Assembly (NCBI GenBank): GCA_003290165.1
Contig: QNQO01005758.1
Location: 62,001 to 126,000 of the forward strand
DNA length: 64,000 nt
Reading direction: 5' to 3'
DNA from: Berberis thunbergii
Taxonomy: Eukaryota > Streptophyta > Magnoliopsida > Ranunculales > Berberidaceae
How positions within the stretch are numbered: position 1 is the stretch's first letter; each line of letters begins with the position of its first letter. Below are positions 46,826-57,912 of this stretch, piece by piece. A program made the position numbers and the translations under genes. The notes below the pieces were generated by a model, which was not told the DNA's origin, made no database searches, and worked only from the letters and a program-made list of their open reading frames with translations.

Positions 46826-47236
46826 CAGCTCGAACTGGAATGACATGAGCTCAGTGCTATGAAGAACAGTCTGGCCATGGACTAGTCTCAGGTTGACACG
46901 CTGACTGACAAGTTGGAATTGTTCGAGCGTGACCTTGCTAACACGAAAGCGTGGGAGGAAGAGCTTATGCAGGAACAAGGCAGATGCGAGTTCCATTGGG
47001 TTGTACACTGTAGATTGGAACTGCTGGCGTTGATGAAGGAGAAGCATCTGAAATGGGACCTCGGCCGTTACAAGAAGATGTCGTATGTAGACTTGTCTGT
47101 TGCCTTTGCATTATCGAACGAAGGGGGCAGTTCGAGCCCTGATGCTCATGCCGTGGTGCGTGCGGACGCAGCTCCTGCTTCTTCCTCCAATAGGCTTAGC
47201 TCTTTTGTTTTTGTACCTTCACCTGATAAAGAGTAA
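46826..47236 (+). pseudogene. antisense extra gene of the Tat element, 3' part
   Basis: This continues the coiled coil interrupted at 38090, in the same frame as the last codons on the left (ELESDVEFNAREARKVED). Two in-frame stops (TGA near 46841, TAG near 46881) interrupt the helix. After them the frame runs SQVDTLTDKLELFERDLANT and KKMSYVDLSVAFALSNEG to a stop at 47234-47236. A Ser-rich tail (PASSSNRLSSFVFVPSPDKE) ends it, and AATAAA lies about 35 bases on. Several of the stops look like C-to-T changes, as expected for decay of a methylated element. Confidence 0.65.
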
Positions 47237-47849
47237 ATTTTGCATACTTGTACCCTTGTCGTTCTGACCGTTAATAAAAACAGTTTTATCAGTTTTGTGT
47301 TTGTTGTTTTTATTGCATGTTTTTCGTTTCGCCTTGTCATCTTACTTTAACATAGGTTGGTTGAATCAATAGGACACCGAATGATCTGTCTGTAGTAGAG
47401 AGTTTGACCGTTTAATATTGCAAATGACTCAGGATCATTGTTACGTAGTCATGTCCGATAGTGGGCACGTTGCGAACAATTTAGCTAAGGGTTGAGTTGC
47501 CCGAGCTGTGTTTTGTCCCCAATGTAAGCTACTTGAGGCTTGCCTTGCTTGTCTGATTGGTCGGCTGCAGCTGCTGCTATGTGCAAGTTGTGATGGTCGA
47601 GCGTATGTGTCAGAGCATTTGTGTCGAGTCGTGCGTCATAAGCTCGGATTGATATTCTATGTAGCATTTACTCGACAACTAGTCGGATTATATATGTATC
47701 AGCGCGAGTGGCCTTTGCTGATATTAGAATGAGCAGTCTGTTTGAGCGTGAAGACACTGACTCAGCTAGATTCATCTTTGTGGGCCAATGTTTCGAAGGG
47801 GAGCGGTGGTCATGTGGTGAGCTGTTTGGGGCTCCCACCTTCCGAACCA

Positions 47850-49430
47850 TCTATGGCCGAACAATATGAACTACAGGTTCGGAGAGTAAAGATTTGGCGA
47901 CTACGCTAAAGAGCAATAGTCCCATGGCGAGTCGTCGACATCAGTCAAGGACTGACTAGTTTCCCACTTTTCGGACCATCTACACCAATGCGGTGGGGGC
48001 TACAAGTCCGAGGTAAAGGGGTTTGGCGACCAGGTTGAAAAACAGTGGTCTCGTGGCAAGCCGACGAAATCAGTTTTGAACTGACTAGGCTCCCACCGTC
48101 CAAATCATCTACACTTGTGTGCATCAAGCTACAAATTTGGGTGTTTTCAACGACCACGCAGAAAAGCAGTAATCCCTTGGCGAACCGTCAGAATCAGTTT
48201 GCGACTAACTAAGCACCCACCTTTTAGATAATCTATACCCGCACAGTGGGGGCTACAAGTCTAGGGTTGGTGATTCGACAGCCACGTTGAAAAGCAATGG
48301 TCCCTTGACGAGCCGACGAAATCAGCTTGTGACTGACTAGGCTCCCACCTTCTAGACTATTTATACCCACGCAGTGGGGGCTACAAGTCTAGAGTTGGTG
48401 ATTCGGCGGCCACACTGAAAAGTAGTGGTCCCGTGGTGAACCGTCAGAATTAGTTCGAGACTGACTAGGCTCCCACCTTATAAACTATTTATACTCGCGC
48501 AGTGGGGGCTAAAATTTCAGCGTTGGTAATTTGGCGGAGACGATGAAAAGTAGTGGTCCCGTGGCGAGCCGTCGGAATTAGTTCGGGACTGACTAGGCTC
48601 TCACCTTCTAGACTATCTACACCCGCAAAGTGGGGGCTACAAGTCCAGGGTTGGTGATTTGGCAGCCACGCTGAAAAGCATTGGTCCCGTGGTGAACTGT
48701 CAAAATCAGCTCACGACTGACTAGGCTCCCACCTTCTAGACTATCTACACTCGCGCACCGGGGGCTACAAGTCTAGGGTTGGTGATTTGGCAGCCACACT
48801 GTAAAGCAGTGGCCCATGGCGAACCACCGAAATCTATTCGGGACTGACTAGACTCCCACCATCCAAATCATCTACACTTGTGAATATCAAGCTACAAATA
48901 TGAGAGTTTTGATAGCTACGCTGAAAAGCAGTGGTCCCGTGGCGAACTGTCAGAATCAGTTCGTGACTGACTAGGATCCTACCTTCTAGACTATCTACAT
49001 TCGCGCAATATGGGCTACAAGTCCAGGGTTGGTGATTCGACGGCCCCACTGAAAAGCAGTGGTCCAGTGACGAATCGTCGAAATTAGTTCGGGACTGACT
49101 AGGCTCCCACCTTCTAAAGTATCTACACCCATGCAGTGGGGGTTACAAGTTCATGGTTGGAACTTTGCCGGCTACGCTGAAAAATAGTGGTCTCGTGGCG
49201 AGCTGACGGAATCAATTCGGGACTGATTAGGCTCCCACCTTCTAGACTATCAACACCCGCACAGTGAAAACTACAAGTCCAGGGTGGGTGATTTGGCGGC
49301 CACGCTAAAAAGCAGTGGTCCCGTGGTGAATCGGCGGAATCAGTTCAGGACTGACTAGGTTCCACCCTCCAAACCATTTACGCCCATGTAGTGGGGGCTA
49401 CAGGTATGGGCTTTGATTCGAAGTTTTTGT
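47850..49430 (+). repeat. about twelve tandem units of ~128 bp in the Tat element
   Basis: The landmark GACTGACTAGGCTCCCACC recurs every 123-130 bases (near 47950, 48079, 48203, 48331, 48459, 48587, 48715, 48842, 48965, 49093, 49221 and 49349). Each unit also has GTGGGGGCTACAAGT, GGTTGGTGATT and GAAAAGCAGTGGTCCCGTGG. It occupies the place where most of pol would be. No frame stays open through the units. Positions 47237-47850 and 49430-49950 hold no other feature that I can support. Confidence 0.9.
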
Positions 49431-49953
49431 TTCCAGTCATCACCAGCTAGGCTTACCTGATCGGGTTCGGCGATAATTGACCGTGAAGAGGGCAATGATC
49501 ATTGGCAAGTCGTTGACACCAGACGTGATAACACTGCTTAGACTCCCACTTCCTAAACCATCAGGGTTCGCACTAGATGGAATAAGTATCAGAGTGAACT
49601 AGAAGCCTTTGTCATTAGCCTTGGTTGACTAAGCTTACCCGGTTGGAGAGGATTCCGCCTGCTAAAAGGCATGCGAACCTACGTCCACAAACACGATGCG
49701 TTGTGTGGACCGCATGCATGGTGCATTGTGTGAACAAAGTTACCTTAAATTAGCCAGTGATCCGTATGGCAGAGTTGACTAGGATTTCTAGTGTTCGTGC
49801 CAGGCATGTGGTATAATATTGCTTGAATGGTAGGCCAAGCCCATGGGCCCGTAGAGGTAAAGTTATGGTTTTCTGCATGGTTGCGCTATGTGTACAACGT
49901 AGATCACGTGGTAACACGTGTACGACGTAGGTTGCGTGATGGTTGAGTATCGA

Positions 49954-50097
49954 TTACTCCCTCTCAATTGATGGGGTTGAGCTTCCTATGTCCGCCAAAG
50001 CTCTATTTACCTCCCATCTTACAATGGAGATCGAGATGACTAGGGTGTTGTTGTGAGGCGCTCGGACTACTTCAAGGTCTTTGCCTGTAAAAGTCAT
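49954..50097 (-). pseudogene. retropepsin N-terminal remnant of the Tat element
   Basis: The minus strand reads MTFTGKDLEVVRAPHNNTLV, ISISIVRWEVNRALADIGSS and then stops at 49954. This matches the start of Ty3/gypsy aspartic protease: a 'F...DL.....PH.D.LV' strand leads to the active-site loop. The loop is DIGSS at 49978-49992, where the family has DNGSS or DTGSS. Coding ends a few residues after the catalytic Asp, so the flap and second half are missing and no active enzyme could form. Confidence 0.65.
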
Positions 50098-50112
50098 GGT
50101 GGGGATGGGACT

Positions 50113-51652
50113 CTAGACACTTGAGTAGTATACGCATATGTCCTCATCCGCAGGTTGTGTTTGCATCTCCAGTAAGGTCTGCTTGTGAGACTTGTACGAC
50201 TGGTTTTCATTCGGTCCGACTCCATGAAGGACATAGATTATCCCTGGAGTCTCCTTTTCTATTTCTTTAACCGACTCCCCCCTGTCCCAGTTCGTTCTGG
50301 CCACTTCTCAGAGTTCAGAAATTCTTTTAGTTTGCCCATGAGGATCCAGTACTCAACCTCATACCTCAAACTCTTACAGTCATTGGTATCATGGCCACTC
50401 TCCTGTGGTACGCGCAGTACTTGTTATCGCGCTTAGCAAGGTCTCCGGGTTGCTTTGGGGGCCATTTCAAAATTTTCCATTTTTTTATGGAGTTTAGTAT
50501 GTCCGGTAAGTTGAAATTAAGGGGTGTCACAGTTCTGGATCCAACATAGTTGGATGTTTTCTCTGACCTGAACCGACTAGGGTCTAACCTGTTGTCTCTG
50601 CGCTTTCTTTTGCTCCTTTCTTTATTTTCGTGCCCCTTTCCCTCCTTATCCTTAAGAGCGGATGGCTTCTTTTCGCATTCAGTTTTCCTTTTCACGGTCC
50701 TCAGCTCCTCCAATGTATTGTGTTTCTGGGCACTCTTGAAGAGCTTTTTCATGTCTAGAAATGGCTCAAAGGTGAGGTATTCGTAAAACTTTCCTGCCTT
50801 GAGACCCGCAGTGAAGGCAGTCGCGGCTATATCATCGCCGCATCCATCAATGATGGTCAACTCGTTGTTGAAGCGCGTGACATACTCTCTGAGTATCTCG
50901 TGGGACCTCTGCTTGAGAGAGAATATGTAGCGTGGGTCTTTTAAAAAACACTAGCTCCCAACGAAATGTGTCAGGAACTCCTTTGCCAGTGTCTTCAAGG
51001 AGTCAATCGACATTGGCGAAAGGCTGTGTAACCACGTCAGTGCTGACTTTTTCAGGCTGGTAGGAAAAGTTTTGTACATTACCGACTTAGATTTTTCAGG
51101 CTGGTGATGGCGCAAATGATTGAATTGATTGCTGATTTCGCTATAAAAGTCGACCTTTAGGGAAGTGAACTTCCTCGAGAGGGCCTCGTTTATGATTCAG
51201 TCCTCAAATGGTGGGACAGAGAGACAGTACAACACATCTGGGTGGGTCATGAGCCCCTCTGTGGAGGGGATTCTGAGGGTCGAGTCTCTTTGCCCTGGCG
51301 GCAGGCTTAGTGTTAGCCGCACAGCCTCCCCTAGTCCAATGGGAACTAGCGGGGCTTGGCTTTCCTATACTTGTTTTTTACCATCCTCCGGAGATGTAGG
51401 CCCGTGCTGTTCCTGGTCTCCATTAGCAGGTGGTGGATTTTGTTGCGTGAGAGCCTCCACCGCCTTGGTGATCTGTTGTATTTGAAATGACAACATATCG
51501 ATTCTGTGGTCCGTCGTTGCTGTTGTTGGCGCGGGGGTGTGAGTCTGTTGCCCGTGCATGATCGAAACTTCTGAAAGCGGCGGTGCGGCGCCAGCTTGAG
51601 CATTTAACGTGTCTCCAGATTTTTCGTTGTTACGTGACCAAGTGGTCACCAT
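50113..51652 (-). pseudogene. gag of the Tat element, broken
   Basis: It starts MVTTWSRNNEKSGDTLNAQA at 51652, 51 bases inside the PBS. A helical part follows (RIDMLSFQIQQITKAVEALT). After frame breaks comes the Retrotrans_gag core (about 51050-50860): SALTWLHSLSPMSIDSLKTL, KEFLTHFVGS, a stop, then LKQRSHEILREYVTRFNNEL. A basic region (KERSKRKRRDNRLD) leads to KYCAYHR. A one-base loss near 50403 then shifts the frame of ESGHDTNDCKSLRYEVEYWI, the CX2H...GHxTxxC knuckle-like motif of Tat Gag. The piece ending at 50113 contains GIIYVLHG, the short conserved block between gag and protease. At least one stop and several frameshifts make it non-functional. Confidence 0.75.
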
Positions 51653-51705
51653 CTTTCTGGGTTTTGAAGGGAGACGACGCTAGTGAAAAGTTAAGAACTT
51701 TGTCG

Positions 51706-51722
51706 TCCCCACGGCAACGCCA
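51706..51722 (-). other. primer binding site of the Tat element
   Basis: The minus strand reads TGGCGTTGCCGTGGGGA, four bases inside the right LTR. It is a diverged form of the TGGCGCCGTTGCCGGGGA motif at 40117. It fixes the element's 5' end on the right. Confidence 0.7.
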
Positions 51723-51725
51723 AAT

Positions 51726-53018
51726 TGATGCAATCGTTTTCTGCTCCCTGCTTTGACCTAGTCCCACTGACCTGCACAAGTAACGCACGTGAGCCACAGA
51801 CCACTATTGTGGTGGTCGATGACACTCCGATGCTAAATTCAGACGGGGATCTGAGGAAGGCGTAATGTTGAAAACAAGATGTTTGCAGCGTACCTTAGCT
51901 TACCAACTTCATGTCTTATTTATGGTGGAGGAGTCTTGGTTCTACCATGCCATCAAATGCGTAGTTTATGAAGGAGATCTTTGCGGAGATCCTTCTCTAA
52001 TTAGGAGTCGTGCTGTAGGAAGAAAGTTTCATGTTACCCTTGTACTACTAGATACGCGGGAGATAGCTTCCAATCCAAGAGCAATCTGTAGAATGAAGTT
52101 TTCTTGTGTAAAATGTACTCTGGTATTTGCTTCCTAGTCAGAAGCAAAGAGTTGTGGTTTCCTATCTGAAGCTGATCCACAAGATACTTGCCTTAGTAGG
52201 ACTCTCGGGTATTGAGGATAGTTGTGAGGCATGTGGGCCTAGCATGTTGTAAGAGTTCGGGTTTGTCTGGTGAACTGAATTAGGCAGTCTTGAAACCACT
52301 TGGGTCGGATCAGTGTCGGGCCGTCGCTGGGGTTCGTATTTCCTCGAGATCATTGCGACACTGTATGACTTAGGGATCAGAGTTCTAAATATCGGCGTAG
52401 GCGACGCCTAGGCACTAGGCGTTAGAAAAATGCCCAGATTAATGGCTAGGCGGGTTCTGGGCTGTCTAGGCGGGTTTGGGCGAGTTTATTTTTTTTTTTT
52501 TTTTAATAAGGCTGATTGTGTTCTTATTTTATTTTTCTTTCCTCTTTTTGGAAATAAACAATATAATTATTTTTTATTTAGTATATGTTTGAATGTAGCA
52601 AAAGATGATTACTTAATAGAATTCTCAAAGGATCTGGCGGTATCGATTTTAGTAATGTAGATTTTACCAAACATAACTGAGGTTATTCATGCAATTTGAA
52701 GAAAAATAAAAGAGTAAGTTTGAATGTTTGTCCACAAATTCAACTTTGTATAAAGTACCCATCATGACCAACTTCAGTCATTTGAGTTTTAATAAATTTT
52801 GTTCATGGTTGTTAATTTTTCATGTTTTTAAATTTTGCATATGTATCTTGGTATTAAATTGGATGTAATTGATAATGTATTATGCTTAACTTTTGTAAAT
52901 TATTAAAGTTATAATACAAAACCTAAGACCGCCTAGGCACCTGCTCGCCGCCCGCTCACCCACCGCATAACGTTTTTTAGAACACTGTTAGGGATGTGAC
53001 TGTTTTTATGTATCATCA
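51726..53018 (-). repeat. 5' LTR of the Tat element, interrupted by a MITE
   Basis: 1,293 bp. Removing the hAT MITE and one TSD copy leaves about 675 bp, against 567 bp for the left LTR. It starts TGATGCAATCGTTTTC and ends ATGTATCATCA on the + strand. Confidence 0.8.
52378..52987. mobile_element. hAT-type MITE inside the Tat LTR
   Basis: Termini CAGAGTTCTAAA and (as reverse complement of the right end) CAGTGTTCTAAA. It is flanked by a perfect 8-bp TSD TTAGGGAT at 52370-52377 and 52988-52995. Subterminal DNA is rich in GCCTAGGCG words. It is 610 bp with no transposase. Confidence 0.88.
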
Positions 53019-53247
53019 GGAACATTCTTAACGGGAAAAATAAAACATGACAACATACATCGTATGCGATAAATGAAATGTTTAATACTTACTCTATTAG
53101 AGAATGCAAATCCATCATGGTGTAGCCATGAACATCGAAAGTGAACTTTTAGTCTCGATAGTTAAAGTTCTTTGTGGTTTTTACAATCTTTTTTGAAAAT
53201 GAATATTAAGCTTGCCTAAGTATAAAATAATTTATATATATAAAAGT

Positions 53248-56200
53248 CACTACAAAAAAAAGTATTAATAGCTACAAATAACAGGGACGGTAGTTTGATT
53301 TTGTCTCTAATTATAATATTTTAGACAACAAAATGCCATCACTAATGCTTTTGGTAGCTGCCCAAGACAATAATCATAAAAAATGTGATTGTGACGGAAA
53401 AATCGTGGCTTAATTCACAATAAACCGTAGCTAATTTAAGCATTTGGGACGACATTTTAGTTGTCACTAAATTATTTATTATTTCAATTATTTTTAGCGT
53501 AAGGACATCTTTTACCGTCTCTACTTAGTGACGGTGGGAGGGTTGTCACTAATAAAAACTTGTTGCTATGGTAAAATAATATAGGCACGAAGAAGGTTTG
53601 GAACATCCATGGTATTTGTTGTGGCTATTTAGGGACGACTTTGAAGTCATCGCTAAGTTGCAAATCAAATTGACAAAATAGCCACGGTATTTGCCGTGGC
53701 TATTTAGGGATGACTTCGAATTTTTGCATGGTTCGGATCGGTTCCAAATATTGAGGAACCTAACTCGGACCGTTTAAATTTAACGGATCTGGTCCAGTTC
53801 GGATTCCATTAATTTGAACATTGGGATCAAACCTAACTCGAACCGTTTGGAACGGTCCGATTCCTACGATTCCAAACAATTCCAAAATGAAAATCTGAAT
53901 ATATTCATGAAATTGCACTAATATTCTTCTAATACTGATTTCAATAAAAAAATCAGACAAATGTACCACAGAAAATAAAACAATTAAAATCACACCAACA
54001 GTGCGGACCAAATTAAACTATCCAAAAAAAATGGCAATGTACACGATCAAAGTGCAAATTGCAGACAACACCCAAAAGAATAGAATCTAGCTTGCAAATT
54101 AACAATGTTCCTACCAAGTACCAAAAGCCCCATCTCTATCCATTCAAACAATATCACACACATGTCTTAAAAATTCAAGCAAATGAAACTCTTATTATCT
54201 AACAGACCCATCGCTTCCAATTCAAAATCTTAAATTCAATCTATTCAAACAAAATCTTAAATGAAACTTGTTGCTTTAGTTGTCATCTCTAATGGATTTA
54301 AAATAATATATACATATACATAAAGAAAGTTTAGGCACGAAGAAGGTTTGGAAGGCGCTTCAAGCTTAAGCCCAACTCTAAACAGCAACCCTAACCCTAA
54401 ACTCCCTTAGTTTATAAGCTTAAGGCCTTACAGTCTTCAATTTTCATTCTCCACCTCACCTCCACCTCCGACACTTCAGCATCCACTACCAAGCATTGTT
54501 GCGAACAAAGTCGACAATGTCCAGTCGATTCCACCTCTAGCTCCAGCATCCACCACCGCCAAGTAAGATTTTTGTTATGTCCTATTTTCATCATCTTCTG
54601 TTACCTTTGGATCTCATCCTTCTTCTTCTTCAAGTGTTTTCTTCTTCTTTTTATACAGTAAGCAGAGACAGTGGAGCTTGGAGCGCAACATTATCCACCA
54701 GACCACCATCAGTCCTCATCAGGTTTGTCTCATCATTCTTTGTTTTTTTCGTCAGATCTCACTCATCTTCTTCTTATTCATCAGATCTCATATTCTTCTT
54801 CCTAATTTCATCCTCCTCCTCTGATCAAAACTTTTTCAAAAAATTTGTATGAAAAACAAACTCACCATAACCCACCGACGACTTCTGAAAAGGGAGAAAC
54901 ATAGTTTGTCTCCCTCCGACCTTCTCCGATCAAAGCAAATTCAATAAATTTGTTTGAAAAGGGAGACATGATATGTCTCTGTCCGACCTTTCTCCCCTCA
55001 TTCTCCGATCAATTTTTTTCTAGAAATTTGTTTGAAAATGATAAACAGACTCACCTCCTTCCTTCTTTTTGTGTTATGTGAATTTAGTGAGAAGGTAAAA
55101 TTAAGGCATACCTAAAAAAGTATGATTTGCCTGATTTCTCATTGAAATCGGTAACTAATTGTACACATTAGTAAGTTGATTTTTATACTTTTCAGTAATT
55201 ACCTCGATGTCATTAATCTATATATTTTTCTCATTTGTAGTATTTTGCAGATCTTGTGTACGCTAACTCAACTAGATGAAGGAATCGACAAGGAGCTGGT
55301 TCGGAAAGCAACTGAAGAAGGATATGATGTGAAAAAACTCCACAAGACATAACAAAGTGACCCTCCACCAGAGGGAGAGGGTCCCAAAGACAAAGGCACT
55401 TGGTGGCTTAAATCCATCACTGGAAAATAAGTTTCGATCATCTATGAAGAAGTGAAAATATTAGAAACTGTGAAAGCAATATAATCATTATTTTGAGAGT
55501 GTTGTATTATATTTGATGTTGTGTGTTGTTTAATTTCATTATTTTGAGTGTTGTATACTCTAGTTTAAGTGGGGTATTGTCCATTTAATATAACTACAAA
55601 ACTTTCACCATTTCATCATTATTATTATTGGCGCATCTCTTTAATATTTTTGGATTTATTGTTGGATTTTTTCTTTATTTGGGTTCTAGTTACCTAGGGA
55701 GAAAATGAACGAATGCGCGAATTTATATGTTTTATGTAACGGATGGAAATCTCAAGGAGACTTATAAGTACTATTCGCGTTCTGGTTTAAAATGAGTTTC
55801 AGAAAGATAAAAAAAAAAAAAAAGGAAATGAGAAATCTGAAAATTAATAGAGAGAACTAATCTCATTAAAAAAAATGAATTTTCATTGTTTAGTAATTCT
55901 TTTAGCTACACCATGATGTAGTGGCTAAACAATTGACAATTAAATTACTAGCAACAACCAATTGACCATTCTTATTTGCTACGGCAAATTTTGCCTCTAT
56001 TTTGTCGATTTGCGACAGCCTTAGCCGTTTCAGAAATTTCAAAAGTCGTTGCTAATTACTGTCGTTTCAAATAACCACTCGAATTCAATTGGTTTAGAGA
56101 CAGATTCTTTGCAACTTAGCAACGGCCACAAACCGTTGCCAAATAACCACCGAAAATTCACCGTTGCTGTTATACTAGAGTGACGATTCAAATAACTACG

Positions 56201-56304
56201 GTATTACAACGATCATTGAGTTGTTGCTAACTTTTTGCAGCTATGTTTTTGATACTTAGCAATAGCAAGATACTGTTGCTGAATTTTTTTTTTTTTATTA
56301 AGTG
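53248..56304 (+). mobile_element. non-autonomous CACTA-like element with captured gene exon
   Basis: It begins CACTACAAAAAAAAGTATTA and ends TTTTATTAAGTG, with AGT on both sides (53245-53247 and 56305-56307), the 3-bp TSD of CACTA elements. The right terminus is degenerate. About 400 bases at each end are filled with short words such as GCCGTGGCTATTTAGGGAYGACT-like, GCTACGGCAAATTTTGCC and CAACGGCCACAAACCGTTGC, as in CACTA subterminal regions. A second ~22-base direct repeat (53582-53603 and 54332-54353) flanks a GGTTCGG/GAACCG-rich segment. No transposase frame is present. The interior contains the TIL exon. Confidence 0.6.
55251..55430 (+). pseudogene. TIL: captured last exon of temperature-induced lipocalin (TIL)
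   Basis: After a canonical TATTTTGCAG acceptor, 60 codons read ILCTLTQLDEGIDKELVRKA and TEEGYDVKKLHKT, then an in-frame TAA, then QSDPPPEGEGPKD and KGTWWLKSITGK with a normal stop at 55428. Plant TIL proteins end with the same order: a helix, then EEGYDVSKLHKTPQSD, then a Pro/Glu stretch and a W-W-x-K-S C-terminus. The intact family protein is a membrane-associated lipocalin linked to heat, freezing and oxidative tolerance. Only this exon and some upstream intron-like DNA are present, and a premature stop replaces one residue. It is a transduplicated fragment, not a working gene. Confidence 0.75.
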
Positions 56305-56307
56305 AGT

Positions 56308-57912
56308 TCATCACGTATTATTAGTACACTATCTGCAAGAAATGACAAAGATGTAATCCTATCGGACCTGACAGATGCAGTACCAGATAATCATACAATC
56401 ATGCAACAAGGGAGTTTTCTTCGTAACGGTGTCAAAGTCGGTGTCACATGGATCTCAAAATATAAGCTTTAATGAATAAGATTGTGTCCAGATTTCAAAG
56501 GCATGTATGGATGATAAAATGATTGCTTGGTATCCGCCAAAGAGAAGAGGAGAAGAGAACAAACTTCCATTTAAAATTACTTCTCGTGATTCGTGCTAAC
56601 ATGGTTGATAACAGTGATGATGAGCTTCTCTTCCAAGCAATCCTCCTCACAGGCCATTAATTAACCTTGCTTGTTTATTATATTATTTTTTAATATTTTT
56701 GTTTTCTTATTGTTTTATACTAGAAGTGGTTAGAGAAAAAGCATTCAAAGACAAACAAAAGGAACTTCCGGAATTAATTCTTGCTTCTTCTTGTGAGTGC
56801 TTCCGATATCCAAATTTCTTACAAAATTGTTGAGGGGAGTGATTGGGCAGGGTTCATCTTAGATGGTCATATTCTTGGGGATTTTGGAGGGACTTCATTG
56901 ATGAAAGTCTAGATAAGAAATTATCAGCTTGAGACAAGTAAAGAACATTTTTTTTCTTTAAATAATTGTTTGTTTTAATTTATAAAAATTTTGGTTGAGG
57001 ATGTGCAAGTTAATGTAGCTATATTCGATGCAATAATTTTTGTTGTGTACATTCAATTTTGCTAACTAATAATTGACATAGTTTGGTTTGAGAGATCAAT
57101 GAATATGTAAATGTGTTTGTATGAATGCCATGCCCTTATATCAACTGTAAAAAAACATATTGTAAAAATGCTAAATGGAATGTAGAAAGAGACAATAATA
57201 TTATAGATGAAATTATTGTTGAAATTTTCAAATGCTTAACAATTTTATAAGATTCTCAAGTGAAAGTTGTTCAAATTTCAAGAAAAAAGTTGCATTATAA
57301 ACCAAAATCATGAAAAAGTCCCCTACTCCATTGACTAGATTCCAGGACCTATGTTGTAGCAATTTTCATGCTCTTTTATAGAGTATCCATAAAAAGGCAA
57401 GTTTATTGATTCATTTTATTTCGTGTGTGCACGCTGCCTTGTCCCTTTTACTTCTCAAAAAACAAATCAATTACATGATCCAACATAGAGTATTATCTAA
57501 CAAAAAAAGTTTGTCTATAAAATTTGCAAACCATTCATTTGATACTTTTCATACTAAAAGAAGATCTGAAGAGAAAAAAAAAAAATTCCTGAAATTAAAC
57601 TTGTGTGAAAAGAGAAATCCCACTACTCTTTGGGTATATTTGGTTAGCCATTTTCTTTGGGAAATGAGATTCATTTGTACCAAAGCTTCATTTGTAATGT
57701 AGTATGGACATGTTAACCATTTCCATTTGTGGCCACGAATGCATCATTCAAAATTTTGCATATTTCCTTATTGCAATTTGATGATACATAAAATTGTTAC
57801 CCAATCATGGCCATACATGTGGTGTGCCATCATAAATATTGTAGGACCATTATGAAGGAGATGGAGAGAAACACTTTATCTCAATGAAGGAGGAGATTGT
57901 TATCATAAACGT
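56308..57912. other. intergenic DNA without recognised genes
   Basis: AT-rich. The longest open stretch (57406-57702) has no motif I know and lies in A/T-rich DNA. Confidence 0.5.

Larger units (their letters stand above)
35161..53018 (-). mobile_element. non-autonomous Tat-lineage Ty3/gypsy element with antisense extra gene
   Basis: Related LTRs (35161-35727 and 51726-53018) both start TGATGCA and end ATCATCA, with flanks GGCAC and GGAAC (5-bp TSD with one change). A primer binding site next to the right LTR and a polypurine tract next to the left LTR, both on the minus strand, fix the orientation: 5' is on the right. Order on the minus strand: LTR, PBS, gag (51652 to 50113), start of protease (50097 to 49954), ~128-bp tandem repeats, the extra gene on the opposite strand, PPT, LTR. 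Reverse transcriptase, RNase H and integrase are absent. Two later insertions (38091-46820 and 52378-52987) account for about half the length; the original was about 8.5 kb. Extra ORFs, some antisense, are documented for plant Tat elements. Confidence 0.8.

Noticed and set aside
53700..53900. GGTTCGG / GAACCG-rich segment that looks like a small hAT-type repeat
   Set aside because: Could not find inverted ends or a target-site duplication; mentioned only as part of the CACTA-like element.
57406..57702. 98-codon + strand frame
   Set aside because: A/T- and lysine-rich, no motif or signal, no conserved context.
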